Of a DNA stretch of 27,502 nt, positions 1 to 7,582 are shown one piece after another. This DNA is from an uncultured Clostridia bacterium. GTDB taxonomy: Bacteria; Bacillota; Clostridia; TANB77; CAG-508. The stretch lies in contig CAKOSX010000011.1 of the NCBI GenBank assembly GCA_934119935.1, forward strand, positions 1 to 27,502. Reading direction: 5' to 3'. A program made the position numbers and the translations under genes. Each line of letters starts with the position of its first letter. The first letter of the stretch is position 1. The notes under the pieces are model-generated. The model was not told where the DNA came from and did no database searches. It saw nothing but the letters and a program-made list of their open reading frames with translations.

Positions 1-36
1 CTCTTGTTCTTTAGCTTTCGCTGTGGAACGTTTCAT

Positions 37-65
37 ATTGTACCATCTTTATTTTGTTTTGTCAA
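37..65 (-). promoter_or_regulatory. Sigma-A promoter reading out of the left edge (P2)
   Basis: On the minus strand a perfect TTGACA (60-65) and TACAAT (37-42) are separated by 17 bp, with A/T tracts upstream that resemble an UP element. Transcription would start near position 30 and leave the window. An ATG at 34-36 lies between the -10 box and the likely start point and has no ribosome site, so the gene or RNA served probably begins outside the window. Confidence 0.6.
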
Positions 66-222
66 CAGTTTTTTTAAATTTTTTAAAAATTATTTTTAAC
101 TGTTTTTAGGGCAAAATAATAAACTAGTAATTTGTTTGTTTTTTCTTAATTTGCTCTCTTGTTTTTACTAATTTACGTTCTAAAAATATTTATTATTTTC
201 ACTCGTTTCTCGGTACATTCTT

Positions 223-251
223 ATAATACCACAGGTCCTATATAAAGTCAA
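223..251 (-). promoter_or_regulatory. Second sigma-A promoter upstream of P2 (P1)
   Basis: On the minus strand TTGACT (246-251) and TATTAT (223-228) are 17 bp apart. The predicted start is about 185 bp upstream of the P2 start. The stretch 1-294 holds no supported gene; it contains these two promoters and A/T-rich spacer. Tandem strong promoters are typical of stable RNA operons or highly expressed genes, but the target is not visible. Confidence 0.55.
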
Positions 252-294
252 TACCTTTTTTAATTTTTTTTATGTTTTTTGTCTCTTTTTGTAC

Positions 295-528
295 TTAAAT
301 GTCTACAAGTATAATGTCATCCCCTATACAGTGTATTTTATCCCATGGTATCACTATATCATTCTTGTTAGAAAACATGCTCGCAAGTTTATTTTCACCT
401 GGTACGATTATAGATGTTATCGATCCAGTATTCAAATCCGCACATACATCTTGTACATATCCCATTCTTTTCCCATTATTAATATTTACTACTTCTTTAT
501 GTTTAAAATCAAGTCCTTTTCCATCCAT
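295..528 (-). CDS. ylmC: YlmC/YmxH-type PRC-barrel sporulation protein
   Basis: This 77-residue protein is a single PRC-barrel-like domain. It resembles the YlmC/YmxH family, small proteins found beside sigE and sigG in endospore formers; their biochemical role is poorly defined. The ATG start at 528 follows a very good AAGGAGG ribosome site. It lies directly downstream of sigG on the same strand, about 60 bp away, in the position expected for ylmC, so cotranscription with sigG is likely. No hairpin terminator is evident after its stop. Assignment rests on length, context and sequence resemblance. Confidence 0.8.
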   Translation of the reverse strand: MDGKGLDFKHKEVVNINNGKRMGYVQDVCADLNTGSITSIIVPGENKLASMFSNKNDIVIPWDKIHCIGDDIILVDI

Positions 529-586
529 TCTAATCTCCTCCTTTTTTATTATATGATTTTTTTATAAGAAGATTACCAAGAGAATG

Positions 587-1360
587 TTAATTATACAATC
601 TTTTTATATGATCAATTGCACTCTTTTCTAATCTAGATACCTGTGCCTGAGATATTCCTATTTCTTCTGCGACTTCCATCTGAGTTCTTCCTTCAAAAAA
701 CCTTTTATTTATAATGTTTCTTTCTTTTTCCTTTAATTTTTTCATAGTTTCTGCTATTGTTATGTCATCAGCCCAGTTCTCATCGCTGTTTTTCTTATCT
801 CTTATTTGGTCTTCAACATATATATTTTCTGTATCGTCTCCATAGACAGGCTCCTGCAGTGACATTGGCTCTTGTATCGCATCTAAACAGAATGCAATTT
901 CTTCTTTTTCAACTCCCAACTCTTTCGCTACTTCTTCTACAGTAAGTTCTTTTTGTTTTTCTCTTAATGCTTTTTCTTTTATAGCCAAGACTTTATACGC
1001 CAAGTCTCTTACAGACCTGCTTACCCTTACCATGTTATTGTCTCTTAAATACCTTCGTATTTCTCCAACAATCATAGGCACAGCATATGTGCTAAACTGG
1101 ACATTTTGTTCTAAATCAAAATTATCCATTGCTTTTATTAATCCGATGCATCCAATTTGGAATAAATCATCTAAATTTTCTCCTCTTCCATAAAATCTTT
1201 TTATAACACTTAACACCAATTTTAAATTTCCATTTATAAATTTTTCTCTTGCCTCTTGATTGCCTTCTTTTATTTCCATTAATAAAGCATTTTTTTCTTC
1301 GTTTGATAGTACAGGTAACTTGGCTGTGTTTACTCCACAAATCTCTACCTTATTTATCAA
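587..1360 (-). CDS. sigG: RNA polymerase sporulation sigma factor SigG
   Basis: Sigma-G is the late forespore sigma factor that directs transcription in the engulfed forespore. The 257-residue protein has a conserved N-terminus (residues 4-14 read KVEICGVNTAK), then region 2 (ENLDDLFQIGCIGLIKA, about residues 61-77), region 3 and a region 4 helix-turn-helix (TQMEVAEEIGISQAQVSRLE near the C-terminus). Length matches the family. The start is TTG at 1360, eight bases after AAAGGAGG; no ATG fits. The gene follows sigE by 63 bp and precedes ylmC. The spacer holds a candidate forespore promoter and a hairpin covering the ribosome site, so translation from read-through message may be repressed. Confidence 0.95.
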   Translation of the reverse strand: MINKVEICGVNTAKLPVLSNEEKNALLMEIKEGNQEAREKFINGNLKLVLSVIKRFYGRGENLDDLFQIGCIGLIKAMDNFDLEQNVQFSTYAVPMIVGEIRRYLRDNNMVRVSRSVRDLAYKVLAIKEKALREKQKELTVEEVAKELGVEKEEIAFCLDAIQEPMSLQEPVYGDDTENIYVEDQIRDKKNSDENWADDITIAETMKKLKEKERNIINKRFFEGRTQMEVAEEIGISQAQVSRLEKSAIDHIKRLYN

Positions 1361-1366
1361 AATTAA

Positions 1367-1414
1367 AACCTCCTTTGGAAATTTTTATAACATTAGTATT
1401 TCCACAAAGAGGTT
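1367..1414 (-). promoter_or_regulatory. Hairpin sequestering the sigG ribosome binding site
   Basis: On the minus-strand RNA the segment 1414-1398 pairs with 1382-1367 over about 16 base pairs with a single bulged base, and the right arm contains the AAAGGAGG of sigG. A transcript reading through from sigE would carry both arms and hide the ribosome site. A transcript starting at the adjacent candidate promoter (near 1388) would lack the left arm. The pairing is seen in the sequence; the regulatory effect is inferred. Confidence 0.6.
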
Positions 1415-1422
1415 TTCTATAC
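1395..1422 (-). promoter_or_regulatory. Candidate sigma-F/sigma-G promoter for sigG
   Basis: On the minus strand GTATA (1418-1422) begins two bases after the sigE stop codon and is followed after 14 bp by GGAAATACT (1395-1403). This fits the forespore pattern GYATA - about 15 bp - GGnnAnAnT. Sigma-F driven transcription of sigG is established in Bacillus. The match is by eye only. Confidence 0.5.
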
Positions 1423-1423
1423 C

Positions 1424-2156
1424 TTAGCCTGTTTTACTTAATATGTCTTTTTTCATCTTATTTATAATCTTCTTTTCTAATCTTGATATATAGCTCTGTG
1501 ATATTCCTAGCAAATCCGCAACTTCTTTTTGAGTTTTCTCGTTTCCAGTTATAAATCCAAATCTTAATTCCATTATGTTTTTTTCTCTTGCATTTAGCTT
1601 TGCTATAGCAGATTTTAATAATTTTCTATCAACTTCATCTTCTAAACTTCTGGATATAGAATCATAATCGGTTCCCAGTATGTCCGATAGTAATAATTCA
1701 TTCCCATCTCCATCTTGATTTAATGGCTCATCTATCGAAATTTCACCTTTCAGTTTATTGGTCCTTCTTAAATACATTAGTATTTCGTTTTCTATACATC
1801 TTGACGCATATGTTGCCAGCTTAATATTTTTCTTGGTATCATATGTATTTATTGCCTTCATCAATCCTATTGTCCCTATCGATATTAGATCTTCTATGCC
1901 GTGTTCCTGTATTTTCAAACTTTTTTGCTATATATACAACTAGTCTCAAGTTTCTTTCCACCAATAATTGTCTGGTTTTCTCATTGCCCTCTGATAATTT
2001 TTTTATTGCTTCCTCTTCTTCTTTAGGTGATAGTGGCGGTGGTAGGGTCTGGCTTCCTCCTATATAAAATATAGGTAGTGTTTCAACTTTGTCATTTTTT
2101 ATATACTTAACGTATAATATATTTGCATTATTTCTTAACACTTGTAACAAATTCAT
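1424..2156 (-). CDS. sigE: Sporulation sigma factor pro-SigE, frame broken by +1 at a CGG codon
   Basis: Sigma-E is the first mother-cell sigma factor, made as an inactive precursor and cut by SpoIIGA. The first frame (2156 down to 1901) encodes a pro-sequence, the conserved FYIGGSQTLPPPLS segment and part of region 2 ending ENTGT. Codon 86 is CGG, after which this frame loses homology. Skipping one base at 1901 and reading GGC continues with IEDLISIGTIGLMKA, region 3 and the region 4 helix (KEVADLLGISQSYISRLE) to the stop at 1424. The joined product is 243 residues, the normal length. The ATG at 2156 follows AAGGAGA and overlaps the end of spoIIGA. Either this is +1 recoding, a sequencing error, or a mutation that kills the gene. 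Confidence 0.88.
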
Positions 2157-3060
2157 TAATATTTTCTCCTTCCAATAAATTTAATCCAATAAGCGCATTA
2201 TATTTATTGTCTTTAGCTATTTTCTTATCATATATTCCAGCTATAATATTAGTTCTTTCTATATTAATATCTTCATTTTCTATTCTCACTTTATCCATTC
2301 TTATTCCGGTAAGCATTCCATTTTCTTTGCCTATAGACATAAACGGCACCATTCTTACTCTTGCAAGATATTTTTGTATATTCCATCCCTCATTGCTCTC
2401 ATCTCCTTTCATTGTGTTGTCTATATAATTCAGTACTTCTTTAGGAATTACCTCATACAATTTTTCTTTTTCTACTATAATAACAGGCATACCGCTTATC
2501 GGATCTTTCAGCATATTTCCCGAATCTAATAAAGCTTTTATTTTAAATCTTTTTTCTTCATAATATAGTTCTACGTCAAAATATGTATTGCTCGTATTAA
2601 ATTTGCTCTTGTTTATTTTGAATACAATTTCAGTTATAACAAAAGCAACAACACCCGCAATTACAGCGACCTTTATCGGATATGTTCCTACAAAAACGCC
2701 ATTTCTTATTTGCACATTTTCTGGTTTAGCAAAATATATTAATGCAAATGTACAACCGCCAAATACAAACGAAACTAAATAGAAAGTGATTAGTTGCTTA
2801 CACAACTGTTTTATATTTGATGGATTAAAAGCAACATATACCATAACAACTGATAATACAGCCTTTGCAATTATGTTAGAATATATTTGTAATATATTTA
2901 AATATACTATTATCGCATATGCACTGCCTATTATACTGGATATTATTAATCTTATTTGTTGCCTTTTATTTTTTATTTTTATTATTACCAATGTTGCAAA
3001 CAAAATAATATAGTTCATTAGTATATTTTCGCAGAAAATGATATCTAGATAAACCGTCAT
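2128..3060 (-). CDS. spoIIGA: Pro-sigma-E processing aspartic protease SpoIIGA
   Basis: SpoIIGA is the septal membrane protease that activates sigma-E after a signal from the forespore. The N-terminal half has five or so hydrophobic segments, starting MTVYLDIIFCENILMNY. The C-terminal half is an aspartic protease domain with the DSGN motif (catalytic Asp near residue 179). I chose ATG at 3060 rather than the upstream in-frame ATG at 3075: the AGAAGGTG ribosome site lies between them, and the family begins with this MTVYLDI sequence. Length is about 310 residues, normal. The 3' end overlaps sigE by 29 bases, so protease and substrate are translated from one message. Confidence 0.92.
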   Translation of the reverse strand: MTVYLDIIFCENILMNYIILFATLVIIKIKNKRQQIRLIISSIIGSAYAIIVYLNILQIYSNIIAKAVLSVVMVYVAFNPSNIKQLCKQLITFYLVSFVFGGCTFALIYFAKPENVQIRNGVFVGTYPIKVAVIAGVVAFVITEIVFKINKSKFNTSNTYFDVELYYEEKRFKIKALLDSGNMLKDPISGMPVIIVEKEKLYEVIPKEVLNYIDNTMKGDESNEGWNIQKYLARVRMVPFMSIGKENGMLTGIRMDKVRIENEDINIERTNIIAGIYDKKIAKDNKYNALIGLNLLEGENINEFVTSVKK

Positions 3061-3100
3061 ATTACACCTTCTCATATTCTTTGAAATTATTTCGTTTATA

Positions 3101-3133
3101 ATTATAACCTGTTTTTCTTTAAAAGTTTGTCAT
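3101..3133 (-). promoter_or_regulatory. Candidate Spo0A-dependent promoter of the spoIIG operon
   Basis: On the minus strand TATAAT (3101-3106) is preceded, after an unusually long 21-bp spacer, by ATGACA (3128-3133). An overlapping TGACAAA (3126-3132) resembles the Spo0A box TGNCGAA. Sigma-A promoters with over-long spacers activated by Spo0A are established for spoIIG of Bacillus subtilis. The position, just upstream of spoIIGA and after the ftsZ terminator, fits. Confidence 0.45.
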
Positions 3134-3144
3134 ATCTTGTGCAC

Positions 3145-3182
3145 GAAAAAAAGAAATAATCTACAAAAGTAGATTATTTCTT
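3145..3182 (-). terminator. Terminator of the ftsA-ftsZ transcription unit
   Basis: A perfect 14-bp inverted repeat (3151-3164 with 3169-3182, AAAA loop) is followed on the minus strand by a run of T. It begins about 20 bases after the ftsZ stop and separates division genes from spoIIGA. Confidence 0.85.
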
Positions 3183-3202
3183 CTATAATCAATTTTAAAA
3201 TA

Positions 3203-4309
3203 TTATTTTCCTTTATTTTTTCTTAAAAAAGTTGGAATATCTAAGTCTCCTGATGAAGAAGATGTATCAGATGCTATTGATGTTGTTTTTGGAGCCCAAT
3301 TTTTATTTGTTATGTCTCCTATTGTTGGGACCTTGTCTTCATCTTTCTCAAATCCAGTAGCTATAACTGTTATTACTATATCTTCATCTAGGCTTTCGTC
3401 TATAACAGCACCAAAAATGATATTAGCTTCTGGATCTACACTTCTCTGAATTAATTCGGCTGCAGTGTTTACTTCATGCAATCCTAAATTACTTCCACCT
3501 GTAATGTTGATGATTACTCCTCTTGCACCTTCTATAGATGTTTCTAGTAATGGACTTTGTATAGCTTGTTTTGCAGCATCTTCTGCTCTATTTTCTCCAG
3601 ATGCTCTACCAATTCCCATGTGTGCCATACCTGTATTAAGCATTATTGTCTTTACATCTGCAAAGTCTAAGTTTACAAGTCCTGGTATAGCAATTAAATC
3701 AGATATACCTTGTACACCTTGTCTTAATACGTCGTCAGCCATTTTGAAGGCTTCTACTATTGATGTTTTTCTATCTATTACTTGTAGTAATTTATCATTT
3801 GGAATTACTACTAGAGTATCTACCTTTCCCTTTAAACTTTCAATTCCTCTCTCGGCTTGAGTTAATCTTTTCTTTCCTTCAAATGTAAATGGTTTTGTAA
3901 CAACACCTATTGTTAATATTCCCATTTCTTTTGCACATGAAGCAACTATTGGGGCAGCACCAGTTCCTGTTCCTCCGCCCATTCCGGCTGTAACAAATAC
4001 CATATCTGCTCCTCTTAAGGCTTCTGTTATTTCAGCTTTGCTCTCTTCAGCAGCTTGAGCACCAATATCAGGATTTGCTCCTGCTCCTAGTCCTCTCGTA
4101 ATTTTTTCTCCAATTTGAATTTTCGATGAAGCTTTAGATAGAAGTAAAGCTTGTCTATCTGTGTTTACAGCTATAAATTCTACTCCTCTTATTCCAGAAT
4201 CAACCATTCTGTTTACAGCATTCGTACCAGCACCTCCAACACCAATTACTTTTATGGTTGCTGTTCCGTCTGCCATTGTGTTTTCATCAACGCTACTATC
4301 CATCATCAT
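3203..4309 (-). CDS. ftsZ: Cell division GTPase FtsZ
   Basis: FtsZ polymerises into the cytokinetic Z-ring. The 368-residue protein has an N-terminal nucleotide-binding domain beginning with KVIGVGGAGTNAVNRM (residues 20-35), the tubulin signature GGGTGTG (residues 111-117) and the T7-loop region (NLDFADVKTIM). It ends with a variable linker and the conserved tail DLDIPTFLRK that binds FtsA and other partners. The start is the first of three consecutive ATG codons at 4309, preceded by GGGAGGAAG. It lies 77 bp after ftsA and ends just before a strong terminator. Length and motifs are fully normal. Confidence 0.98.
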   Translation of the reverse strand: MMMDSSVDENTMADGTATIKVIGVGGAGTNAVNRMVDSGIRGVEFIAVNTDRQALLLSKASSKIQIGEKITRGLGAGANPDIGAQAAEESKAEITEALRGADMVFVTAGMGGGTGTGAAPIVASCAKEMGILTIGVVTKPFTFEGKKRLTQAERGIESLKGKVDTLVVIPNDKLLQVIDRKTSIVEAFKMADDVLRQGVQGISDLIAIPGLVNLDFADVKTIMLNTGMAHMGIGRASGENRAEDAAKQAIQSPLLETSIEGARGVIINITGGSNLGLHEVNTAAELIQRSVDPEANIIFGAVIDESLDEDIVITVIATGFEKDEDKVPTIGDITNKNWAPKTTSIASDTSSSSGDLDIPTFLRKNKGK

Positions 4310-4386
4310 AAAGTTTCTTCCTCCCTATTTTTTATTGTTATTTCTCTATACTACTATCACGTCTTTTGTATCATTTTATTTTATAT

Positions 4387-5613
4387 TTACGAATAGAAAA
4401 ACTCTTTTATTCTATCAATAAGTTTTGCGAAAAAACTTTCATTAGAATTTGAGTCAATGCTACTTGATACACTTTTAGCAAATGGCCTTGCAGCTATGTA
4501 TCTAACTAATGCATAAGCAGTCCTGTATTCAGGTTTTACTGTGCTTATCAATCTTCCTGTAGCAAATTTTACAGGAATATTTAATATAACTTTTCCAGCG
4601 ACATCACTCTTGCTAATATTAGTTATCCCTTGCCCAGTTAATACAACATTATTTATTCGTGGTTTTATGCCTTGATTAGTTATATCCTTATTTATTAAAG
4701 TAAATATCTCTTCTATTCTAGCTTCAATTATTTCAATTAATTCAGAACTTCTTATCACTTTATTTTTCGAGTCTTCAACAGTGTTTAGCACAATTTCATT
4801 ATCATTGTCTATGTAAGATCTCATTGCCAAACCATACTGTCTCTTTAATTTTTCTGCTTCCTCTTCAGATATATTAAGCACCATTTGTACATCTTTTGTG
4901 ATATTATCCCCACCTAAAGGTATTGTATTTGTATACTCAAATGCTGCTCCCTCAAATATACCTATTTCAGTATTTCCAGCACCAATATCTATTATCATCA
5001 CATTATCATTTAATTCATTTGTATCTAATATTAGATTTCTCTCCGCCAATGTGATTGGAATAATTCCATCTATGTCTATATCTGCTTTTTTGCATATATT
5101 AGAAAGTTGCCTTATATATTCTCTGTCGCCTAATATAACTTGTGCATTTACACTAAATGAAGATACAAGATTTCCAACTGGATCATCTACCATTCTTCCA
5201 TCGTCTAGCACAAACTTATCTGTTACAATATCTATTATGCTTTTTCCATCTGGTACATCTATATCTTTTACTTGCATCAATGCAGAAGAAACATCTTTTA
5301 CTGAAACCCCTGAATATTTGTCTTTTATTGTTTTGGTAACACTATTTTGAACTATAGTTACATATTTACCTGCAATTGTTAAATATGCCGAATTAATTTT
5401 TATTTCTGCTTCTTTTTCTGCATCTTGTATTGATTTCATTATAGCGTTTGCTATTTCATCTTCATCTATTATCTTTGTCTTTTTTATTCCTTTACACTTA
5501 TGTTCCACTGTATAGACAAGCTCTACTTGGTTGAAATTGTTAACTTCTCCTACAACTAAGCTAATTTTTGAGGATCCTATATCTATACCTACTATTATAT
5601 CTCCGATTGCCAA
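4387..5613 (-). CDS. ftsA: Cell division protein FtsA
   Basis: FtsA is an actin-fold ATPase that tethers FtsZ to the membrane. The 408-residue protein starts with a phosphate-binding IVGIDIGSSKISLVVGE segment, has a second phosphate motif (IIDIGAGNTEIGIF) in the middle and the adenosine motif VVLTGQG near residue 325. It ends with an amphipathic helix (FFAKLIDRIKEFF) typical of its membrane anchor. The start is TTG at 5613 after GGAGGAG, with no better ATG. The gene is upstream of ftsZ and downstream of sbp, separated from the latter by about 118 bp that may contain a promoter. Confidence 0.95.
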   Translation of the reverse strand: MAIGDIIVGIDIGSSKISLVVGEVNNFNQVELVYTVEHKCKGIKKTKIIDEDEIANAIMKSIQDAEKEAEIKINSAYLTIAGKYVTIVQNSVTKTIKDKYSGVSVKDVSSALMQVKDIDVPDGKSIIDIVTDKFVLDDGRMVDDPVGNLVSSFSVNAQVILGDREYIRQLSNICKKADIDIDGIIPITLAERNLILDTNELNDNVMIIDIGAGNTEIGIFEGAAFEYTNTIPLGGDNITKDVQMVLNISEEEAEKLKRQYGLAMRSYIDNDNEIVLNTVEDSKNKVIRSSELIEIIEARIEEIFTLINKDITNQGIKPRINNVVLTGQGITNISKSDVAGKVILNIPVKFATGRLISTVKPEYRTAYALVRYIAARPFAKSVSSSIDSNSNESFFAKLIDRIKEFFYS

Positions 5614-5731
5614 AATTAACTCCTCCAGTTTATTGCTTTTTTATTGCTTCTAACTTTATTATATTTTGAAAAAAAAGTCAATAGTTTTGTTATATTTTTG
5701 TAATATTTTTGTAATAAAAAACCGATATTTT

Positions 5732-6118
5732 TTATTCACTTTTTTCCTCAACATTTTTATTCTTTTTATCTTCTATTTTTTTCACTACTATATCAATATA
5801 ATACCTACGAATTATAGCCAAATTTGTAAACATTCTCCCTACAAAAACTACTATTGCGGCCAAGTAGATATCAACGTTTAATTTCTGTCCAAGAATTGTA
5901 AGTAATATTGCTAATATTGCATTACCAAAAAATCCAGTTATAAATATTGTAAGGTTAAAATTTTTCTTTAATGTGGCTACTATTCCTCCAAAAACAGAGT
6001 CTAATGCTGCAATTATCGCAATTGCTAAGTATCCAGAATATGTATAAGATACCATTGGTGCATACATACCTATTAAAGCTCCTACTATGCATCCTATTAT
6101 TATTGCTATTAATATCAT
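5732..6118 (-). CDS. sbp: Small basic protein Sbp (DUF1290 family)
   Basis: This 128-residue membrane protein resembles Sbp, a conserved gene between the DUF881 genes and ftsA in Bacillus and Clostridium. Function is not established. It has about four hydrophobic segments: an N-terminal one rich in Ile and Gly, then segments around residues 28-45, 57-75 and 83-100. A charged C-terminal tail follows (KKIEDKKNKNVEEKSE). The ATG at 6118 overlaps the stop of the preceding DUF881 gene as ATGA and is preceded by GGAGGT, so the two are translationally coupled. Confidence 0.88.
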   Translation of the reverse strand: MILIAIIIGCIVGALIGMYAPMVSYTYSGYLAIAIIAALDSVFGGIVATLKKNFNLTIFITGFFGNAILAILLTILGQKLNVDIYLAAIVVFVGRMFTNLAIIRRYYIDIVVKKIEDKKNKNVEEKSE

Positions 6119-6831
6119 TTGCTCGTAACCTCCTTCATATATTTAATATCCATGTTTCCTGTATATTTTGGAATTTTAATGTTTCTCTGTTTCTCTAATT
6201 TTACAGATTTTCCACTATTATTGTATTTGTCTACATATCCACTATTTTTTAGGCACAATGTACTAACCAAATATGTTTGGTTTCCAATTGCCTTTACAAC
6301 GTAAGGTGAAACAATCCTCTGAGATGGCTTCACTATTATATATGTGTCTATGTCTACTATATCTGTCATGCTCATAATTCTTACACCATTTATAGAAATC
6401 GCTTCTGCTCCTGCAAATCTTAGTTCATTTACTAATGTTATTAAATCGTCTGCTGTAATATTGCTCTCATCTGTATCTGTTAAAGTAACCACTACTCCTT
6501 CACCTGTAACATCTGTTGTTCCAAGCAACAACTGTGATTTTTTCAATTCTTCATCTAATAGTTCAGAAGCCTCTTCATTGCTTTCTATTTTAGTTTGATA
6601 TTCATTTATTTTTGTGTTTGTATCTTCTAATTTTTCGTTTGCTTCTTCCCATTTACTCTTCCATGAAGAAATCTGTTCTCTTAATTCTTCATCTCTCATA
6701 TTTTCTATATCTGTTTCATTTACTTGTTCAACAGTTTTAAACTGTATAAACGATACAGATACGAGAATAACACATACGAGTAATATGCTAATTGACATCG
6801 TAATATTTGCTTTGTCAAATTTTATTTTCAA
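6115..6831 (-). CDS. DUF881 family protein, YlxX-like
   Basis: This is the second of two tandem DUF881 genes, at the position of Bacillus ylxX. The 238-residue protein has an N-terminal membrane anchor (about residues 12-30), a coiled coil rich in Glu and Lys (about residues 45-95) and a C-terminal DUF881 domain (from about residue 100, with GEGVVVTLTD and GAEAISINGVRI). It is predicted to sit outside the membrane with only the anchor embedded. The role is unknown; context suggests wall synthesis or division. The start is TTG at 6831 after GAGGTGA. It overlaps sbp by four bases. Confidence 0.88.
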   Translation of the reverse strand: MKIKFDKANITMSISILLVCVILVSVSFIQFKTVEQVNETDIENMRDEELREQISSWKSKWEEANEKLEDTNTKINEYQTKIESNEEASELLDEELKKSQLLLGTTDVTGEGVVVTLTDTDESNITADDLITLVNELRFAGAEAISINGVRIMSMTDIVDIDTYIIVKPSQRIVSPYVVKAIGNQTYLVSTLCLKNSGYVDKYNNSGKSVKLEKQRNIKIPKYTGNMDIKYMKEVTSK

Positions 6832-6845
6832 GTTTTTTCACCTCT

Positions 6846-7565
6846 CTACTCCGTATATTTCATATATTTAGGGTTAAGCACACCTGTATATTTGCTTATT
6901 GTAATATTATTTGATATCTTTACTGACGTCTGTATATATCTATTTAAATATTCTATAGTTCCACCAGCCCTTGTTAGAGCAGAATTCATATATATTGAAC
7001 TTCCTATCGCCTTTATAACAAATGGAGAGCTAATTTTTTCGCCATTTACGTTGATTATATTACCTTCACATGTTAATGATGTTGTAGAAACTATTCTTTG
7101 ATCATTTATAGATATGGCCTCTGCCCCAGCATTTTTAAGTTCGTTTATAACACCTAAAATATCTGGCATATGCACAATTACCGCACTTGGATCTAATACA
7201 TTACTGTCTGCAGCAACTGTATTATTATCTTTTAATGTCACTATAACACCTTCCCCAGTAACATCTGTTAATCCTATTAATATGTTATTTTTCTTTAATT
7301 CGGCTTCTTTTTCGTCAGAACCGTCTGTGTTTTCACTGGCTTGCTGTCTAACATCTTCTAGTCTTTTCTCTGCAGTTTGAAGTTCTGCATATGTCGTATC
7401 ATATCTTTCTTTCCATTTTAAAACCTGATCTCTTAAATCATTACTGGTAAATGTTTGTGATACAACCTTGTTTGCATTATTTGTGGTTCTAACTTGAATT
7501 ACCACAAACATCGTAAGTATTAGACATACTATTCCCAATGTAATTGCTATTTGTTTTCTGTTCAA
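6846..7565 (-). CDS. DUF881 family protein, YlxW-like
   Basis: This is the first of two adjacent DUF881 paralogues, at the position of Bacillus ylxW. The 239-residue protein has an N-terminal anchor (about residues 7-25), a coiled-coil stretch (about residues 45-90) and a DUF881 domain with GEGVIVTLKD and GAEAISINDQRI. The matching motifs in both copies point to an old tandem duplication. The start is TTG at 7565 after AAGGAGAG. The gap to divIB is only 17 bp and to the next DUF881 gene 14 bp, so they form one operon. Confidence 0.88.
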   Translation of the reverse strand: MNRKQIAITLGIVCLILTMFVVIQVRTTNNANKVVSQTFTSNDLRDQVLKWKERYDTTYAELQTAEKRLEDVRQQASENTDGSDEKEAELKKNNILIGLTDVTGEGVIVTLKDNNTVAADSNVLDPSAVIVHMPDILGVINELKNAGAEAISINDQRIVSTTSLTCEGNIINVNGEKISSPFVIKAIGSSIYMNSALTRAGGTIEYLNRYIQTSVKISNNITISKYTGVLNPKYMKYTE

Positions 7566-7582
7566 TCTACTTCTCTCCTTTT

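Noticed and set aside
1..36. Start of a leaderless minus-strand gene at 34-36
   Set aside because: The ATG directly abuts the -10 box, upstream of the expected transcription start, and has no ribosome site.
1424..1918. A separate short sigma factor starting at 1918
   Set aside because: It lacks the first half of region 2, has no ribosome site, and joins exactly to the upstream frame to give full-length sigma-E.
3465..3860. Plus-strand frames opposite ftsZ, ftsA, clpE-like and helicase genes
   Set aside because: They lack ribosome sites and protein-like composition and mirror strongly conserved genes.
5658..5681. Promoter upstream of ftsA (TTGACT and TATAAT)
   Set aside because: The spacer is only 12 bp; using a 17-bp spacer leaves a poor -10 box, so I did not list it.
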